DNA of 64,000 bases from Xestospongia bergquistia (GCA_963965975.1 OZ014415.1:6267001-6331000), one strand, 5' to 3'; counted from the first letter of the stretch, positions 32,741 through 45,352 are shown. Program-made: numbers and translations. Notes: generated by a model not told the origin, from the sequence alone.

Positions 32741-35356
32741 TTATCTAGGTTTAATAAATTGAGAGGAAAAACCAGGTGGTAGTGGACCTAGAGGTGTTAT
32801 CATAGGTTGACGAATACCAGTAGGAGCAGGCACTCGAGAAACTAGAAAAATAAAATATACTAGTTATTAAGAAAAACAGCTATTTCTAAAAGCATAACAA
32901 ACCATAACAGATTAGACAAACTATTGATTAAGAATGCTTTAAAATAGTATATTATATTGTAATATTACAAATGAAAGACACAAACACATATCATGTACTA
33001 GAGTACAGACTAAGTTTACTTACTTGTTCGTGGCATTTGTAGCTGTACTGGTTGTTGTTGTTGTTGTATTTGTGGCTGACTAACAGGCAATCTACCTCCC
33101 ATCAGAGTTTGTTTACGAGTCAGTGACAATTGTTGTAAACCTATGTATAGGAATTGTCAAGTCATCTAACAGTCTTAAATAACTAGTCAAGAATTATTAT
33201 ATTTCAATGATATTATATATGTATATATTTTCATCCATCGCTTTATATTCTATTCTTTGGTATTACTATATAACTTTATTTATCTATCTGTCAACCTGTC
33301 TGCACATCTATCCATAAATGCATCTATCTGTCATCATCTCTTCCATCTAGTAAACCAAGCATATTACTGATACATTAATTATGTACCTGTCCCGTAAAGA
33401 TAAGCTGCCACTAATTTTCTTGTTTCCTCAGGAGGATTTGGTTGAACAGTATCTAATGAATATCATTAAATATAATGTCAATAACATCAAGTTTTCCTTA
33501 TTACCAAGTCTGTTACTCTGTTTTTCCCAACTCTCTCTAGCTTCATCTACAGATGCAATAACTTTATCAAGAAGACTGTTGAAACTTTTCACCTCTTCCT
33601 GAAAATAGAATAGATGTAACCTAACATAACAGAACTACAGCCTCCTTGTAGTGGAAAGGGGCTGGCTATACAAGACTAGCCATAAGTATAAATGCAACAT
33701 TCCCCTCTATCAAATCAGCTTTACCCAATATAATACTCACATGAAAATCAGGAGATGATTTTGCTGCCTCGGCATATAACTCTCTTTGTTTAGCCTCAAG
33801 GTCAAGATCTAATTTTGTACGCAGATAATCTGGTACTAGAAAATAATCAAAGTCATTGATTCATTGTTGATTGCTTGATAATTATTATAATATGAAAGCG
33901 TGTGTGCATTTTTGTATATTACCTATTTCATGATGGAGAATGGGAATTCGACCTTCAGTTGATCTCTAACAAAATTAGGAAAGATAAAATTAAAATTATG
34001 CTACAGGGCAAAATTAAGTTTAGGTATTCGTAGACAATTTTTGACTTTAACTTACAAGCAACAAGAAGCTACAAGCAATCTACCTCACATAATTGTGTGT
34101 ATAAACTTTAGCAAATTTAGTGACTGCTGTAATAATTGTATGCGATAAAAGTTTAATTTTACAAGTAAATTATGTTGAATAGGAATGACTTAAAAATTAC
34201 TAAATTATAATAAACTACACACAAAATTTAAACATGGTAAAAGAACTAGATTTAATAGACACAATTAATAATAGGGTTGACACTGTTGTACAGACAGAGC
34301 AACAACGTGTAGTTGACTGAAGTACTTGTTATTTTAATAGTAACATGTCATTAACAGCTAATCAGTGATAAAGTGGTCTAATTGCTTTGATATCGTTAAG
34401 CAATACCAACTAGGACCATTTATATGATGGGAAACTATATAGCATAATTCTCTTTCTCAAGTCATGTGATTATATATAGAAGTGTTCCATTATAGAGGAT
34501 GGAAAACCCTTCTGTATAGACACTGCCTACCTCCAGATCAGTGTCTCTGTCACTGGACACTTGTTGTGGTAAGAGGATCTGACTATGAAGAGGTGGTAAC
34601 TTCTCGTTGTTTAGTTGTTTGGTTAAAGTACTAAATTGACCTACAACAAAACATAAAAAGGTATTAATCAAAAATCTATAAATACTTATATAACAAGCTA
34701 ATCATGGATGTTACTGTAATGCAAATTCTAAAATTGTGCACTTTGAGAGGAACCAGAAGACAAATTTAAGTTCATCCAATTTCCTACCAAATCCATCATT
34801 CTCCAATATTTCCTACAATAATCAATAAATATTAGCTTATTAATCCAATTTCCTACCAAATATTTCCTACAATAATCAATAAATATTAGCTTATTAATCC
34901 AATTTCCTACCAAATATTTCCTACAATAATCAATAAATATTAGCTTATTAATCCAATTTCCTACCAAATCCATAATTCAATATTTCATACAATAATCTAC
35001 TACTGGGCTGGTACTCGTGTGAAAACTTAAAAATATATGTTCATGAGTACACACACATGACTGAGCATCTTACCAGAGAGGGCAGCAAAGCTATCCAATA
35101 CACTCGGCCTGAAGTTATATAAGGAATAAAACCATGTGAAGGTCATGTGATTACCATGTGAGTGATTCATGTTCCATTTTCCCAACAAACGATGACAATG
35201 ATCCTTTAACATCTCCCACTTTAGCTATAAGAGCATTTAAAGCGGCATCCACAGCTTTGTCTTGAATTGGAGGGCCTGCAGCTCCAGTCTATCACGCGAT
35301 AACTATATGTATCAGTCATTAAAAAACAGTTAATTTACCTTAGGATCAGGATTCAT
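32741..35356 (-). CDS. MED8: Mediator complex subunit 8
   Basis: Head-module subunit of the Mediator coactivator of RNA polymerase II. Ten exons with consistent phases: 35356-35339, 35288-35155, 35108-35074, 34640-34531, 33965-33923, 33835-33741, 33598-33505, 33452-33387, 33140-33024 and 32841-32741, giving 270 residues (human about 268). Family signatures: SLSSFVGKMEHESLTWPSVLDSF, then ALSGQFSTLTKQL, then EGRIPILHHEIVPDYLRTK, ending in a Gln/Pro-rich tail (QPQIQQQQQPVQLQ). The first exon encodes only MNPDPK. Introns are mostly 50-110 bp, two are 430-570 bp, and one holds a 54-bp minisatellite. Downstream, ELOVL starts 94 bp after the stop. Upstream, the G gene is divergent with 213 bp between starts. 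Confidence 0.95.
34778..34998. repeat. 54-bp tandem repeat in a MED8 intron
   Basis: Copies begin at 34778 (variant, 69 bp), 34847, 34901 and 34955 (partial), each starting AATTTCCTACCAAAT and ending in TATTAGCTTATTAATCC. The two central copies look identical. It lies in the intron between exons 3 and 4 of MED8. Confidence 0.95.
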
Positions 35357-35569
35357 TTTGTTCTTTAAATAAGATTGCCACGCCTACTAATTAAGCAACG
35401 TGTTATATTGAGCGGCGGCGGTAATTATTTTTTATTTGATCGTTATTTGACATTTAAGCAGTCACTGTCTGCCAGTAAACAACGCCATTTGACTTGACAG
35501 CAGTTAATGCAGCAGAAAACCACTGAATTTTGAATATTTTAACTTGTATTTACTTCTTTAAAACACAAA
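35357..35569. promoter_or_regulatory. Divergent promoter region, MED8 and gene G
   Basis: 213 bp between two opposed start codons. It contains a small GC-rich island (GAGCGGCGGCGG near 35411) that stands out in AT-rich surroundings. The upstream element of the Y, X and Z genes is not present. Confidence 0.45.
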
Positions 35570-36710
35570 ATGGTAAGCTTACTATTAACAAAACAGTCGC
35601 TATATTTATTTTTGGTTACTTCTTTAGATTTATAAGTTTGTCATTAATGATTATACTCTGAAAATAATACTCCTTATCCTCAATATTTTGGCTACAGTTG
35701 TCAACCAAATTTCGTTTCTAACTATGAACAAAGCAGAAAACAAAGCACAATTCGCTCTCGCAATATTCTGTATTCTTGGTGCCATTTATATTTTATTCAC
35801 AATAGCCATTATTGTTGGTATGTTCCTAACCCGAAAAAGTTACTTAAAAAATAAACCTGTTAAGACATTCATAATTGTCTTGTTAACTCAGACAATTACA
35901 GGGGTAGCTGGTATAATGTATTTTGTTGGTGATAAAATTGCATCAATTTTAGCAACCTATGGAACTTCAATTGGCTGTGATTTGGACTGTATACTTGTTG
36001 CAGGAGATGCCGGTACAGCTCTTTTAGTCTTGTCAATTCTATTCTTTCGGTTAATACCACTGATTGCGCTTAAACTTCATGTTATCACTGACACTATATC
36101 AAAAGATGACATCATGCTACTAAACTGCTCAATATGGCACAATATTACAGAATCAATGTCCCTAATTGTTGAGTTTGATGCTTGGTTTTCCATTATAGCA
36201 AGACTCCCTCTTCAAGCTCCTGAGTTTTGTCCTAAACATCAATTATTTGTTACATGGGTTCTTTATCCAATCACAGTTATTGTATACATTTTAGTCTTGA
36301 TATGTGTTGTCACACCAGGTGTGATTGAGCTTATCAAACAGGGTCATGACATAATTTACTCTTTTGTTCCTCCTTTTATTATAGTAATACTGCTGTGGTT
36401 CTGTACATCAGTTTTGCTGTTAAGTGCAAATGTACAACCAATTGGTTGTCTCTTTGACTGTGATATTGTTGCAGGTAACTTCTCTGCTAATTGTAACCAA
36501 GAAGGATATTATGGCTCCAGAATCGGTTTATTATGCTTAGTTCTGATAATATTTGGAGGGATTGGTATTTTTCTTCTTCATGTTGCAGCCAGAGAAACAC
36601 TTATATCTAGGGAACAGGTTGTTGATCAAGAAAGTGAAATCTTCGATGAAATAACCAACAAAACTGGTGATGAAGATGAGTATGGAGAACAACAGGAGTT
36701 GGTGTATTAA
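35570..36710 (+). CDS. Eight-pass membrane protein, subfamily G
   Basis: Not a family I recognise. Exon 1 is just the ATG (35570-35572, donor GTAAGC); exon 2 is 35628-36710; 361 residues. Predicted membrane segments include LAIFCILGAIYILFTIAIIV, a TM3 with GIMYFVGDKI, TM5 ending SLIVEFDAWFSII, and TM7 before SANVQPIGCLFDCD. Features shared with the array to the right: GCDLDC between TM3 and TM4, EFCP after TM5, QPIGCLFDCD and a later Cys before TM8, and a sequon (NFS) in that loop. The C-terminal tail is long and acidic (DEDEYGEQQELVY), unlike X and Y. It is the most diverged member, the only copy of its type here, and next to MED8. Confidence 0.85.
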
Positions 36711-36892
36711 GACGTTTACTAAGTTCATGATTATGAAGACTCTATATAATGCACAGTAAAGATAACATTTATATTTCAAAATGCATACATATATAGTCAG
36801 TCTTTCTATGTATACATGAGTCTGAAATTTTGAGAGATAAAGTAATTATATAAATATGTTTTGAAAATATTTTATTCATAATAAATGAAATT

Positions 36893-37736
36893 AATTGATT
36901 TTAAATTTTCTTTGTGATACCATGCTTCTTCTTGGAAAAAATGCAAACTTTGCTCCAATCCTGAAGAATATAATAATAACAGCAAGTACTATTAGTTGGC
37001 ATAAAAGGAACTGTCCTAGCAGAATAGTTCTTGTTAAGAAAAAATTATTTGATTCACAACATGTAGAGTTTGTAGAGAAGTGGAGATGTCGCACCCAAAC
37101 ATGCATCTCAAGGGTTGAGAATTATCACCAATAAGCACTGTCAGTAGCTAATGTCATCATATTGAAGTAACCAGAGGAATAAAATGAAGAATCATTGTTT
37201 TGATGTTTTGAGAAATTCCACTCAGTGCTGAGTTCATTCTAAGTGTTTAAATCAGTCATAAACAAATTTTGCAAATATGATTCTCAATTATGTTCAATAA
37301 AGTTTTATGATACCAACTTCATAATTTTTGTATACATCTTAACAAAGTAACTTAAATCATCTCCAATATAATATAGTAGTCCTGCTCTGGCAACAAAGAA
37401 TTGAGAAAAGAGGGAGTGACCTGACTCAATATGATTTGAACATCATGTGAAAATATTTGCAACAATGATTAACACTGAAGCTAGAATATATATAATAAAG
37501 TCTTATTACCTATTTCAGAAAAGATAACAATAGATAATTGACCCAATCTGTCTTCATTGTTGAGATGAGGATGTACAACATCCAAATAATTAATTAGTTG
37601 TAGAGAAAAGTTGGCAATGATACAAAGAAAAAGCAGAAATATTCAAGAATGTATTCATTACTATTATCATGTAAAAATAGAGATACTTGTATAAACACTC
37701 TTACTTAAAATCCCAGCAAAGATATCTTACTGCCAT
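36893..37736 (-). pseudogene. Y-subfamily pseudogene (Y1)
   Basis: The 3' part (36893-37130) matches the last 70-80 codons of Y2 and Y3, with frame breaks. After a large central deletion, 37310-37660 matches their N-terminal part. The start region ATGGCA|GTAAG remains at 37736. Stops and the missing centre rule out a product. The Y-type upstream element is still present at 37832. Confidence 0.88.
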
Positions 37737-38411
37737 AATATACTGAACTTGTATAGATATACTATAATATTGATGATATTAATTCCTTTATCTGGTTTGT
37801 CTATACTGCATGCCGTGTTAAGACATTAATCAGGAAAGGAGGTGTACTCTTCATAAAGGAAATTAGATTGCACCTTATGGAAGTACAATAGCAATATCAA
37901 ATATTTTAATTAAATTTGTCAAAGATGTTTTCTTTCAACAAGTACATCTTTGGCCTTTGACTTCACACAATCATTACTACTATTCAACTGTTAGGCTGGA
38001 TCTAAAAATTATAAGGATTTAGTACACATTATTATTATTATGTCTCTGAATCAAAAATAGATGAACATAGAGATACCTATTCTAGCAGTACTATACTAGC
38101 AAACAAAGAAGAACAAAATATACTAGAAAAGAAAATCTTTTCACTATACTAAATTTAGTGTGATTTACTGATAGATTTGTTTTTCAATCATCAAATTTAT
38201 TTATAATTACAGTCAAACTCTCATCAGCTGTTATACTATTTAGATATTAATAAGAGGAGGCTGTCCTTATATACAAAACAAAGAAAACACATGTATCAAT
38301 ATATAATTGTCTTTTAATGAGATAAATGTGTAATATATAAACTATGGCTGTTCAAAAACATAGGAGACATGTTTAAAAAGAGTATTTGCTAAATATAATT
38401 GGTTTTCTTTT
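37737..38411. other. Relic spacer with old X-type promoter sequence
   Basis: Contains the Y1 upstream element and, near 38255-38280, GAGGAGGCTGTCCTTATATA, which matches the X1 promoter (39646). A decayed X-like start region precedes it. The same relic recurs at 41.7-42.15 and 45.48-45.92 kb. Each Y-X-Z unit therefore seems once to have held another X-like gene. Confidence 0.55.
37832..37868 (-). promoter_or_regulatory. Upstream dyad element, Y1
   Basis: AGGAAAGGAGGTGTACTCTT, then AAAGGAAATTAGATT; it begins 96 bp upstream of the Y1 ATG. One of nine related sites. Confidence 0.65.
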
Positions 38412-39547
38412 TCACAGCAGACCCTTTTTTTTGTTGGCATCAAATATAAGAATTGTTCCTACCTTCAAGAATGTTGTAATAGTCACTGCTATTGCTAAAA
38501 CAACAGTAACAGCTCCTAGCAATATAGATTTCGTGTAATGAAACTGCTCTATTCTGCAAACAGTGCCATTTGGTATATTGGTACCATAATCACACTCAAA
38601 TAAACATCCAATAGGTTGAGGATTATCTGCAAATAGTATAGTAGCGACTGTTGTCCATAGTAATACAATGAGAAAGATATAAAGAATAACTTTTTTGATA
38701 TTTTTAGGAGCTTGATAAAGTGCTAGATATATTCCAGATGCATAAATAAGTACCAATACCACAGCCCATATGAATAAAGATAATCCATACATGATCCATG
38801 ACAAAATAATGTCACCGGATGAACAAAAGCTAGGTGAAGAATAAGAAACACTAGCTATAGCAGAGAACCATGCATCCAAGTCTACTATCAAGGCAAAGGC
38901 ATGACCTGTATCTCTAGCAACTGCCCAATGCCACTTCTCAGTATATTTGACTTCACATTCACCCACTATGGTTACTCTTTCAATTAAGAGAGGTATAAAA
39001 GTGAACATTAAAAGAGATATATATAACATCCCATCAGTTACATGACTAACTGCATCAACATAACTTGAATGACAGTTAAATTGATCACCATATGCTGACA
39101 TATAGTCTTCAAAATTGTCTCCAAAATAGTATAACAATCCTGCTATGGCAACTAAGACTTGAGATATGATTGTGGCTTGATATTCTCGATTTGATTTGAA
39201 TATCATGTGAAAATCTCTGAGCCACATTGTTCCAATAATGATTGACACTGAGATAATAATGTAATACAAACCCACAACAGAGAACATAACAATAGCTATT
39301 TGTCCAATTTGTCTCCATCAAGACTAGGAAATTGGAGATGCAGGTAAAGAAGAAATTGAAGTGAAAACTCAACAATAGTACAGAGAAAAATTAGCCATAC
39401 TTTAAGAAAGTACTCATTGATACTATCGTGTCTCTGTAATAGATATATTATCAATTAAATGAAGATACATATTTGACCAACAATGTAAAAGACTACCATA
39501 TCACAAACTAAACATATATAATGATGAAAGGACAATCTTACCACCAT
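38412..39547 (-). pseudogene. Eight-pass membrane protein, X1 (one-base frameshift)
   Basis: Exon 1 ATGGTG (39547-39542), exon 2 39433-38412. It aligns along its length with X2 and X3. A missing base near 39305 (AATTGGACAAATA where a paralogue has TTGGCACAAATA) leads to an early stop after about 45 codons. The remaining 290 codons are open and keep the GHAFALIVDLDAWFSAIA motif, all loop cysteines and the NGT sequon. Either the loss is very recent or it is a sequence error. The promoter element is intact. Confidence 0.8.
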
Positions 39548-39639
39548 ATTATACTTGTAGATACACTATAAGAGTCACCCTTCTAATTGTCACAGTACTA
39601 TCTCTTATCTACTGTTACTCTCCTTAAGATATAAGGTCA

Positions 39640-39678
39640 GGAAAGGTGGAGGCTGTCCTCCTTATATAATTAGGGAAA
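39640..39678 (-). promoter_or_regulatory. Upstream dyad element, X1
   Basis: GGAAAGGTGGAGGCTGTCCT followed by TTAGGGAAATG; it begins 93 bp upstream of the X1 ATG. Confidence 0.65.
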
Positions 39679-39889
39679 TGAAATCACATTTAACGTAATT
39701 TTCAAAGTATACTTGTGCTATTGTAGATTATATGTGTCTTAGAGTGTTAATTCTTTTCCAAATTTAATGTATTACTTCCTCTATATTGTAAATGATGCCA
39801 AGAAATTATAATGTCTGTAAATATTTAATACACATTCTTTGTTTTGGAATTATAATACAAGCACAACATTAAAAGTGATAATATTGAAT

Positions 39890-40440
39890 AAAACATATTA
39901 CTGTATTCTTTTTATCAATGAATTATTCACTTGTTATAGTAAGCAATCTTTGCTCCAATTCTCAAAGCACTGATGAAAACTATCACCACTTGTGTCCTTA
40001 ATTACTGACAAATTCCATTTAGAAATTTTGCTGTTACTTATACCTTTAATTACTTTTTTTGTCAAACAAGATTGGTACAAGAGTGAACATTAAATGAGAT
40101 ATATTTAGCATTACTAACACACCTTGGATTACAACATAATGAATTTTTCCATGCACTAATAAAGTAACTTAAATCTTCTTTAAAATAATATTATTATCTG
40201 TATCACTTTTTTTCAAAGATTGACGTTAGAGTAAACATCATAAGAGCTACTTATTCAACTATATTTACACAACTTGAGTCACAATCTGATTTTTAAATTG
40301 TTTGTGTATCTCAATCAAAAAACTGACATTATCACATAAATTATAAATTAGTCCTGCTGAGGCAGCAAAAAATAGAGAAAAGACAGTGACTCTCAATTTG
40401 TAATATAAAATCTATTTTAAGAATATTTTATTTATAAATA
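39890..40440 (-). pseudogene. Mosaic relic of Z- and Y-type genes
   Basis: The left part (39900-39990) matches the Z C-terminus (GTATTCTTTTTATCAATGAA; GCTCCAATTCTC). It then jumps to mid-protein fragments such as CTTAATTACTGACAAATTCC and, near 40340, Y-type TM3 sequence (TAAATTAGTCCTGCTGAGGC). Heavily rearranged, no frame left. Confidence 0.65.
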
Positions 40441-40461
40441 AATGGAACAGTTTAAATAATT

Positions 40462-41567
40462 TTAGTTTTTCTTTGTGGTACATTCTTTCTTCTTGGTAAG
40501 AAATATAATCATTGATCCAATCCTAAAAAATGTCATGATAGCCACTACTACAGTTAGGACAATGGCTACAGCTCCCAATAATACAGCTCTTGTCAAGAAA
40601 AGCCTTTCATTATGACAATTAGTGGTGTTTACTACATTACTAGAGACATCACACCCAAACAGACATGCCAGTGGTTGAGGATTATCAGCAAATAGCATGG
40701 TAGCTGTTGTTGTCCATATTAAAATAAGAAGACAGATATAGATAAGAGCTTTCTTAAAGTTTTGTGGTGTTTCATTCAATGCTAATTTTATTCCAGGTGT
40801 GTATATCAGTATCAATGTCACGGCCCATATGAACAAACAAAAGCCATACATTACCCATGCAACAGTAAGCTCTCCTGCAGGACAATATTCTGAAGAAGAA
40901 AATGGAACATCAGCTACTGTAGTGTACCATGCATCTAAATCTATTATTAAAGCAAAAGCATGACCTGTGTCCTTAATTACTGACCAATGCCACTCAGCAG
41001 TATCATTGCTACTTGTATCTTCAAACACTTTTATTCTGTCAAACAAGATTGGAGCAAGAGTGAACATCAAAAGAGATATATATAACATTGAATCAGAAGT
41101 ATGTCGAACGTTATGAACACAGCTTGAATCACAGCCTAATGGTTCCTTGTATGCCCTAACAAAGTAACTTAAATCATCTCCAATATAATATAGTAGTCCT
41201 GCTGTTGCAACAAAGAATTGAGAAAAAAGAGTGACTTGATACTCACGATATGACTTGAACATCATGTGAAATTCTTTGAACATTATTGTTGCCACAATGA
41301 CTAATGCTGAAGCTAGAATATAATAGAATCCTATTACAGAAAAGATAACAATAGATAATTGACCCAGTCTGTCTTCATTGCTGGGATGAGGATAGTCAGG
41401 ATCCAAATAAATAATTAGTTGTAAGGAAAAATTGGCAATGATACAAAGAAAAAGCAGAACTATTTTAAGAATGTATTCATTGGTATTATCATGTATCTGT
41501 AATAGAAATAGAGATACTTGTATAAACACTTTTACTTAAAAATCAAGCAAAGTTATCTTACCGCCAT
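40462..41567 (-). CDS. Eight-pass membrane protein, Y2
   Basis: Exon 1 ATGGCG (41567-41562), exon 2 41496-40462 after TATTACAG; 346 residues beginning MAIHDNTNEYILKIVLL. Eight hydrophobic segments, the TM3 block AGLLYYIGDDL, the outer-loop pair GCDSSC, WHWSVIKDTGHAFALIIDLDAWY (given here in pieces: TGHAFALI, DLDAWY), EYCP, and QPLACLFGCD with sequon NTT just before the last loop Cys. Note QPLACLF: one residue differs from the usual QPxGCLF. The tail is short and Lys-rich (TKKKECTTKKN), placing the C-terminus in the cytoplasm by the positive-inside rule. Open throughout; very like Y3. Function unknown; transport or sensing at the membrane is only a guess. Confidence 0.85.
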
Positions 41568-42242
41568 AATATACTAAATTTGTATAGATATACTATAATA
41601 TTGATCTTAATTCCTTTATCTGGTTTGTCTATACTGCATGCTCTGTTGAGGCATTAATCAGGAAAGCAGGTGTACTCTTAATAGAGGAAATTAGATTCCA
41701 CCTTATGGAAGCACACTAGCAATCAAGTAAATTTGTCGAATATGCTTTCTTTCAACAAGTACATCTTTGACCTTTGATTTCGCAGCGCAATCTTTACTAT
41801 TATTCAACTGTTGGGCTTTTATCCAAAGAATTTCATGGTGGAAAATATTGAAGAACTTGACTGAAGAAGAACACAAAGATAATAATAAGAAAAGCAATTA
41901 ACCCCTATAATTATAATGATAGATGAATACGGAGATATATATATTTCATCAGTACTACTAGCATATAAAGAGTAACAACAAAATATAATATGAAAGGACA
42001 ATTTTTTCACTATGTCGTTGTGATGCATTGAGAGATTTTTTAAATCAATCTTATTTACAGCCAAAGTCTTATCGGCTGTTACACTATTTAGATATTACCC
42101 ACAAAAGAGGAGGCTGTCCTTATATACAGAACAAAGAAGATACATGTATCAATGTATTATTATCTCTTGATTTTTTTTAATGGAATAAATGTCCATAGAC
42201 ACTATGACTCTTTATAACATGACAAGTTTGAAATGAGATCTG
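41568..42242. other. Relic spacer between Y2 and X2
   Basis: Repeats the 37737-38411 spacer: the Y2 upstream element, then AACAAGTACATCTTTGACCT-type sequence, then an X-promoter relic (GAGGAGGCTGTCCTTATATA near 42106). No gene is seen. Confidence 0.55.
41660..41694 (-). promoter_or_regulatory. Upstream dyad element, Y2
   Basis: AGGAAAGCAGGTGTACTCTT followed by AGAGGAAATTAGATT; it begins 93 bp upstream of the Y2 ATG. Confidence 0.65.
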
Positions 42243-43402
42243 CTAAGTATAATTGGTTTTCTTTTTCACAGCAGACCCTTTCTTGTTGTTAGCATTAAAT
42301 ATAAGCATTGTTCCTACCCTCATGGATGTTGTAATAGTCACCACTATTGCTAGAACAATAGTAACAACTCCTAGCATTATAGATCTTGTGTAATGAAACT
42401 GCTCTCTCCTGCAAACAGTGCCGTTTGGTATATTGGTAGCAATATCACACTCAAATAAACATCCCAAAGGTTGAGGACCATCTGCAAGAATTATAGTAGC
42501 AGTTGTTGTCCACAGTAAAACAATGAGAAAGATATAAAGAATAACTTTTTTGATATTTTTAGGAGCTTGATAAAGTGCTAGATATATTCCAGGTGCATAA
42601 ATAAGTACCAATACCACAGCCCATATGAATAAAGATAATCCATACATGATCCATGCTAAAATAGTGTCATTAGATGGACAAAAGTCAGGTGAATTAAAAG
42701 GAACACTAGCTATAGCAGTGAACCATGCATCTAAATCTATTATCAAGGCAAAGGCATGGCCTGTATCTCTAAAATTTGCCCAATGCCACTTCTCAGTATA
42801 TTTGATCTCACGTTTACCCAGTATGGTTACTCTTTCGATTAAGAGAGGTATAAAAGTGAACATTAAAAGAGAGATATATAACATTCCATCAGCTACATGA
42901 CTTACTGCATCACTACAACTTGAATCACAGTCAAATATATCACCATATGCTATAATATAGCCATTGAAATTGTCTCCAAAATAGTATAACAATCCTGCTA
43001 TGGCAACTAAGACTTGAGATATGATTGTGGCTTGATATTCTTGATTTGATTTGAATATCATGTGAAAATCTCTGAGCCGTATTGTTCCAATAATAACTGA
43101 AATTGAGATAATAATGTAATACAAACCTAAAACAGAGAAGATAACAATAGCTATTTGTGCTTGTTTATCTTTATCAAGACCAGAAATGTCGTGATATAAG
43201 TAAAGAATAAACTGGAATGAGAACTCAGAGATAAGACAGAAAAATAGTAGCCATATTTTAAGAAAGTACTCATTGATATTATCGTGTCTCTGTAATAAAC
43301 ATATTATCATTTAAATGCAGATACATATTTGACCAATAATGTAAAGACTACCATATCACAAACTAAACATATATAATGATGAAAGGACAATCTTACCACC
43401 AT
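42243..43402 (-). CDS. Eight-pass membrane protein, X2
   Basis: Exon 1 ATGGTG (43402-43397), exon 2 43289-42243; 350 residues starting MVRHDNINEYFLKIW. Conserved blocks: AGLLYYFGDNF, FDCDSSC, TEKWHWANFRDTGHAFALI, IDLDAWFTAIASVPF, DFCP, DGPQPLGCLFECD, and the sequon NGT two residues before the last loop Cys. The loops after TM2, TM4 and TM6 are basic and the tail is KKGSAVKKK-like, so N- and C-termini are predicted cytoplasmic. Intact and close to X3. Upstream element at 43494. Confidence 0.85.
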
Positions 43403-43493
43403 ATTATACTTGTAGATACACTATAAGAGTCACCCTTCTAATTGTCACAGTACTATCTCTTATTTACTATTACTCTCCTTAACATATAAAGCC

Positions 43494-43528
43494 AGGAAAG
43501 GTGTAGCTGTCCTCCTTAGGGAAATTAA
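43494..43528 (-). promoter_or_regulatory. Upstream dyad element, X2
   Basis: AGGAAAGGTGTAGCTGTCCT followed by TTAGGGAAATTAAAT; it begins 92 bp upstream of the X2 ATG. Confidence 0.65.
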
Positions 43529-43714
43529 ATCACATTTAACATAATTCTCAAAGTATACTTGTGGTATTGTAGATTATTTGTGTTTTTGAACTCAAGTGTT
43601 ATTTTTTAAACAAAATTTAATGTACTATTTCCTTTATATTGTAAATGATACCAAGAAATAATAATGTCTGTAAATATTTAATATATTCTCTGTTTTAGAA
43701 TATACAAATATTAA

Positions 43715-44120
43715 AACATATTACTGTATTCTTTTTGTCAATGAATTATTCACTTTGTTATAATAAACAATCCTTGTTCCAATTCTCATAACACTGATGA
43801 AAACTATCATCAAACCCAATACAATCACAACAGCTCCTAGCAGTATAGCTCTACTACCATGATAGTTTGTTGCTTGACACTCAGTATAATTTACTGCACT
43901 ATAATCAGAGATATCACAATTAAACAGGCATCCAATAGGTTGTTCATTATCTGCAAGTAATGTGATAGCTGTCATTGTCCGCAGTACTTTAATTAATGAA
44001 TTTTTGAAGTTTGTGGAGTTTCACTAAGTGCTATTTGTACTCCTAGTGTATAAATCAATATTAATAATAGTAGCCATACAAACAGACAGAATCCAAACAT
44101 GACCAATGAATTTGTATGTA
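43715..44120 (-). pseudogene. Z-subfamily C-terminal fragment
   Basis: 43721-43975 is open and encodes the Z C-terminus from LADNEQPIGCLFNCD through TM8. Upstream in the gene, frameshifts and stops appear, and homology ends near 44110 in the TM6 region. The N-terminal two-thirds is absent. Confidence 0.88.
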
Positions 44121-44246
44121 TACTTGTATATAATCAGTTTTTCTATGTGTACATTAGTCTTTAAGGTTGTGTTAATGAAAAAGTTAAACTAATACTTAAT
44201 TTTAGAAATATTTTATTTAGAAAAAAAATGAAACAGTTTAAACAAT

Positions 44247-45352
44247 TTAATTTTTCTTTGTGACACAACCTTTCTTCTTGGTAAGAAATATAATCATTGA
44301 TCCAATCCTAAAAAATATCACGAGAGCCACTACTATAGTTAGGACAATGGCTACAGCTCCCAACAATATAACTCTTGTCAAGAAAAAGGTCTCTTCACGA
44401 CAGTTAGCGGTGTTTGCTACACTTGTAGAGACATCACACCCATATAGACAACCCAGTGGTTGAGGACTATCAGCAAATAGCATGGTAGCTGTTGTTGTCC
44501 ATATTAAAATAAGAAGACAAATATAGACAAGAACTTTCTTAAAGTTTTGTGGAGTTTCATTCAATGCTAATTTTATTCCAGGTGTGTATATCAGTATCAA
44601 TGTCACAGCCCATATGAACAAACAAAAGCCATACATTACCCATGCAACAGTAAGCTCTCCTGCAGGACAATATTCTGAAGAAGAAAATGGAACATCAGCT
44701 ACTGTAGTGTACCATGCATCTAAATCTATTATTAAAGCAAAAGCATGACCTGTGTCCTTAATTACTGACCAATGCCACTCAGAAATTTCATTGCTATTTG
44801 TATCTTCAATGACTTTTATTCTGTCAAACAAGATTGGAGCAAGAGTGAACGTCAAAAGAGATATATAGAGCATTGAATCAGAAGTATGTTCAACATTATG
44901 AACACAGCTTGAATCACAGCCTAATGATTTCTGGAATGCCTCAACAAAGTAACTTAAATCATCTCCAATATAATATAGTAGTCCTGCTGTGGCAACAAAG
45001 AATTGAGAAAAAAGAGTGACTTGATACTCATGATATGATTTGAACATCATGTGAAAATCTTTGAACATTATTGTTGCCACAATGACTAATGCTGAAGCTA
45101 GAATATAATAGAATCCTATTACAGAAAAGATAACAATAGATAATTGACCCAGTCTGTCTTCATTGTTGAGATGAGGATGTACAAGATCCAAATAATGAAT
45201 TAGTTGCAAGGAAAAATTGGCAATGATACAAAGAAAAAGCAGAACTATTTTAAGAATGTATTCATTGGTATTATCATGTATCTGTAATAGAAATAGAGAT
45301 ACTTGTATAAACACTCTTACTTAAAATTCCAGCAAAGATATCTTACCGTCAT
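44247..45352 (-). CDS. Eight-pass membrane protein, Y3
   Basis: Exon 1 ATGACG (45352-45347), exon 2 45281-44247; 346 residues. The same architecture as Y2, with differences concentrated in outer loops (for example QKSLGCDSSC and SVANTANC). In Y3 the last loop reads VANTANC, where NTA is not a sequon, so the glycosylation site of Y2 is lost. TM5 retains HAFALIIDLDAWYTTVA, and the C-terminal tail is Lys-rich. No lesion is seen. Confidence 0.85.

Noticed and set aside
34778..34998. CRISPR-like array
   Set aside because: The repeats are contiguous with no spacers and lie in an animal intron.
38412..39547. X1 as an intact gene starting at 39287
   Set aside because: That start would remove TM1 and part of TM2; homology upstream continues in another frame, so a frameshift is the better explanation.
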